From Parachlorella kessleri (Eukaryota > Chlorophyta > Trebouxiophyceae > Chlorellales > Chlorellaceae), in the NCBI GenBank assembly GCA_001598975.1, contig BBXU01001320.1:1-48936 (forward strand): a stretch of DNA of 48,936 bases. The letters are read 5' to 3'. Position 1 is the stretch's first letter, and each line of letters opens with the position of its first letter. A program made the position numbers and the translations under genes. Under the pieces are notes generated by a model that made no database searches, had not been told where the DNA came from, and was given only the letters and a program-made list of their open reading frames with translations. Positions 46,539 to 48,936 of this stretch are shown in pieces.

Positions 46539-46841
46539 TTTGCCCACCATCTGCAGCCTCCCTGTGTAACCTGTTATCTGTCCAAGTGACATGGACATAT
46601 AACTTTCTCGCCGCCGCCCTGCCCTTATCAGTAAAAGGCCGAGGTTATGTGCAGCTCCACAATTACTTCCAGCCATGACGCAGGGAACACATGTGCCCAA
46701 CGACGTGTGGCAGTAGTAGAGGAAGGATCAAAGGTTATCTATGGCATGCCTTGATCTTGGAGGGAGCAACGAACAGTAAACAGCCAGCTAGCACAGGTAA
46801 CTACATGAATAACTAGCATGCTGAGCGCAACGCAGCAGGCT

Positions 46842-46859
46842 GGGCGCTGCCGCCTCGGC
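46842..46859 (+). promoter_or_regulatory. Conserved 18-bp upstream element, copy 2
   Basis: Exact copy of the string at 44285-44302, 212 nt upstream of the second 8-Cys start codon. Surrounding upstream sequence is otherwise mostly diverged, which hints at selection or recent conversion. Confidence 0.5.
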
Positions 46860-47071
46860 TAGGGACGTCGGCTCGGACGAGAAAATGCAGCAGTGCACCT
46901 GACCGTGCCCTCCCTGTGGCACTACACCGGTACCACGAGCACGATCATGTGCCGGAAATAAGACAAGCAGCTGGTCAGTATTAGTCTGCAACTTTGCTTT
47001 GAGTGGCCAAGGGTGTCTGTTGTCCCAGCTTGAGAGTGACCACCAGTGCCCCGCTTGGGTTCGCATCCACC

Positions 47072-48085
47072 ATGGAGCTCCAAAGGGTGACATTCAACTT
47101 ACTGCCGTTCCTTGTTCTTCTTTCCAAGCTCCAGCAGGCCCAAGGTGAGAGCAAACGCTCCGTGTGTCGCCTTGAGCTGAGCAGTGCTGCACTGGGCGGC
47201 CAAGACCAGCCCTGAGTCGGTAGGGAAGGCATGTGATGCTCAGGTGGCGTCTTGCTGCCCACCTTAGGAACCATCATGGTGGCCAGAGCTGGTGATGGGA
47301 GGTGTCAAGTTTGCCTGCTTGCAGGGTCAGCCTGCAATGAAGAGTTCACTGCCGTTCTGCAGACCTGCTTGCCCCAGGTACGCTGCGCAGCACCACTGCC
47401 ACAACCCGCACTAGAGCAGCAGCATACTGTGCTGCTGCCGCACTTGTTGCGCACAGCAGTTTCTGATACTTCACAAACATGCAACAACACAGCAGTCTCA
47501 CCAGCTTTGTCCCCGTTTCCCTTATGACCACCGGTCATAATATGTTGCAGATTGCTAGCATTATGGTAAACTTAACCCACGCCACCAGCCCGCTGCCCGC
47601 CAGCACTTTATCCAAACTGGCTGCCGGTATCCAAGCTGAGGCCAACTGCTGCAGCAGGAGCAAGGCATTCTTCACTCAAGCTACCAATGACAGGTGACAC
47701 ATGCAGGCGGCTGGGGGTCCGGGTTGGTAGGCAGTTTACAATCTGTGGTGCTGGCTACCTGGCAAAGGGGTAAGCAGTGAAAGCTGACACTGCTGGCCAG
47801 GGATAGAATGCTATTTCAGAGGGATGGAGCCCATCGCTCGCAGTCAGGCATTAGCGGTCTGCCTGGTGGACAATGCTCTTGAGCAGTACCTGGCCGTGCA
47901 GGTGTGCCTGTGACCAAGACTACAAGCACAGCTTAGCTGCCATGCTGGACAACTCCACCCCGTGTGGCCTGGTTGCCATGGTGGAACTGTCAGGCATAGT
48001 CTGTGGCTTCCAGGCTGTGCCGCTGACCTGTCTGACTGGGACCCAGTGCGTGCTCTGCGGCTCAATGAAGACCTGCGTTGCTTGA
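47072..48085 (+). CDS. Secreted 8-cysteine-motif (lipid-transfer-like) protein, copy 2
   Basis: Four exons: 47072-47144, 47325-47377, 47551-47693, 47902-48085; 453 nt, 150 aa. It has a signal peptide (MELQRVTFNLLPFLVLLSKL) and the same cysteine plan as copy 1: SACNEEFTAVLQTC, NCC, RCACDQDY, TPC, VCGF, then a tail ending QCVLCGSMKTCVA, twelve Cys in all in the mature part. Exons 1, 2 and 4 equal copy 1 in length and intron phases are the same, so the pair is a tandem duplication. Residues between cysteines have diverged more than the cysteines and the LQTCLPQ and SKAFFTQAT blocks. NLT is a possible N-glycosylation site absent from the same position of copy 1. The ligand is unknown. A TGTAA follows the stop by 142 nt. 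Confidence 0.83.
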
Positions 48086-48226
48086 TGGAGCGCCCGCATA
48101 CACTGAGGGATACAAATGTCTTGCCTTGCAAAGACTACAGAGTCTGTGTGTATGTAGAGTGAGTCCATGAGCGCACTTATGGCAAGCATAACAGCACGGG
48201 ATCCCTTCGGAGGGGTGCTAGCAAGT

Positions 48227-48231
48227 TGTAA
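48227..48231 (+). terminator. Candidate TGTAA polyadenylation signal, 8-Cys copy 2
   Basis: TGTAA 142 nt past the stop codon of the second 8-Cys gene, within the usual distance for an algal 3' UTR. Confidence 0.45.
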
Positions 48232-48366
48232 CATCAAAGCGGGGATCACAAGTGGCTTTGGGCATGGCAGTCAGAAACACTATGAACAGGAGCAAACACA
48301 CACTGGCTGACACGCCTGCCTGTAATGAGTATGCGTCAGGTTTCAAAATCTCTTGCAATTGATATA

Positions 48367-48400
48367 TCTAATACCGTTCCTATATAGGAACGGTATTAGA
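48367..48400. repeat. 34-bp perfect palindrome
   Basis: The left arm TCTAATACCGTTCCTAT (48367-48383) is followed directly by its exact reverse complement ATAGGAACGGTATTAGA (48384-48400). It is AT-rich, unlike its surroundings, and has no loop. It could be a cruciform-forming site, a protein-binding palindrome or a scar of a mobile element. It lies between convergent genes. Confidence 0.9.
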
Positions 48401-48661
48401 AGGGTCAGCTGAGGAGGGATACAAACTTTGTTGAACTTCTTCCAAGACTCTCATGACCTTTGAACTCATATCTGAGAAAGTAGTAACTCCTGCGAGTAAG
48501 CGGGTCTCCACTGCAATATACCTAGTAGGAAGACCTCAGCCTAACATGATGGCGTGTGCATGTACATACAGGCACAACCTGTGTTCCGTAGGTGCAGCAC
48601 TAGTTAGCCATTGGCGCGCCTGCGTCCGTGGAGCTCGACACATATTACATAACTCCCTGTC

Positions 48662-48936
48662 TTAGCTCCTAGCGATGCCTACCATGGAAGACTCCAGGTA
48701 GTAGGGACGTGCTACACCCGCCAGGCGGCGGGAGCCAGGCTCGCCTGCCACCCCCGCCTCCACCCCGCTACCCTGCTGCTCCAGGGCACGCAGGAACTTG
48801 GCTTCGGCGCCATTGTTCACCGGGTACGTGGCACCTGCAGAAGAGAGCGACGAGAGAGGTGAGACAACACATACCTTTGCCGGCTGGCTGTTGCTGCTGC
48901 CATGCAGGCGCGCAGGCATGTCATGTCTCAGCTGTG
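48662..48936 (-). CDS. Root-cap/VWD-like secreted protein, second copy (3' end only)
   Basis: The last exon runs from 48834 to the TAA at 48664-48662 on the minus strand; the rest to 48936 is intron and the gene continues beyond the window. It encodes GATYPVNNGAEAKFLRALEQ ... YLESSMVGIARS, clearly parallel to the last exon of the gene at 30107 (GGTYPVDKEAETQFLRALEE ... FLESSIVGLAKS). Both enter the exon in the same phase after a TGCAG acceptor. It is therefore a paralogue about 15-18 kb away in the same orientation. Nothing can be said of its N-terminus. Confidence 0.75.
   Translation of the reverse strand, partial: QLRHDMPARLHGSSNSQPAKVCVVSPLSSLSSAGATYPVNNGAEAKFLRALEQQGSGVEAGVAGEPGSRRLAGVARPYYLESSMVGIARS

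Larger units (their letters stand above)
45585..47071. other. Intergenic region between the 8-Cys paralogues
   Basis: About 1.5 kb. It contains the TGTAA at 45810-45814, a candidate relic of a third 8-Cys gene (46152-46538) and the second copy of the 18-bp upstream element. No intact gene supported. Confidence 0.5.
48086..48661. other. Convergent intergenic region with palindrome
   Basis: About 0.58 kb between the stop of 8-Cys copy 2 and the stop of a minus-strand gene entering from the right. It holds a TGTAA signal and a 34-bp perfect palindrome. Confidence 0.55.

Overview
This is nuclear DNA of an intron-rich eukaryote, most likely a chlorophyte green alga (trebouxiophyte-like; the lineage is inferred, not proved). 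The reasons are: coding DNA is GC-rich and every gene is broken into short exons by introns of roughly 100-500 nt ending in TGCAG; unstructured regions are rich in Ala, Gly, Pro and Gln; candidate TGTAA poly(A) signals, the green-algal form, follow several stop codons; and the gene families are plant/algal (a plant-type inactive ubiquitin hydrolase, a root-cap-like domain, 8-cysteine-motif secreted proteins). I saw no prokaryotic operon, CRISPR array, tRNA or rRNA gene.

Layout. 119-7130 (+): an inactive ubiquitin-specific-protease-like protein with RanBP2-type and CCCH zinc fingers at its N-terminus. 8025-13732 (+): an EF-hand, calcium-regulated mitochondrial carrier of the ATP-Mg/Pi (SCaMC/APC) type. 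15581-19742 (-): an amidase-signature hydrolase with a hydrophobic leader. 20499-22940 (+): an F-box/leucine-rich-repeat protein. 23890-25951 (-): the mitochondrial complex I subunit NDUFS8/TYKY, divergent from 26288-28260 (+), a C2-like tail-anchored protein. 28651-29550 (-): a tentative small orphan gene. 30107-33702 (-): a secreted Cys-rich protein with a root-cap/VWD-like domain. 34963-44128 (-): the spliceosome-disassembly G-patch protein TFIP11/STIP1 in 20 exons. 44496-45584 and 47072-48085 (+): two tandem paralogues of a secreted 8-cysteine-motif (lipid-transfer-like) protein with a possible dead copy between them. 48662 to the window end (-): the last exon of a second root-cap-like gene.

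Exon chains were built by hand from reading frame, GT/GC...AG sites and family similarity. Every complete model closes to a multiple of three, which supports the joins, but no transcript evidence was available. Least certain are the 5' ends of the first and fourth genes, exon 2 of the root-cap-like gene and the whole small orphan gene.

The genes do not form one pathway. Two neighbourhoods share a theme: the mitochondrial carrier and complex I subunit (mitochondrion), and the right-hand cluster of signal-peptide, Cys-rich proteins (root-cap-like gene, two 8-Cys genes, second root-cap-like gene), which looks like a locus grown by local duplication. The most unusual signal is repeated tandem duplication of intron-exon junctions: ghost copies of real splice acceptors, donors and exon starts sit inside introns of at least three unrelated genes (carrier, TFIP11, F-box).
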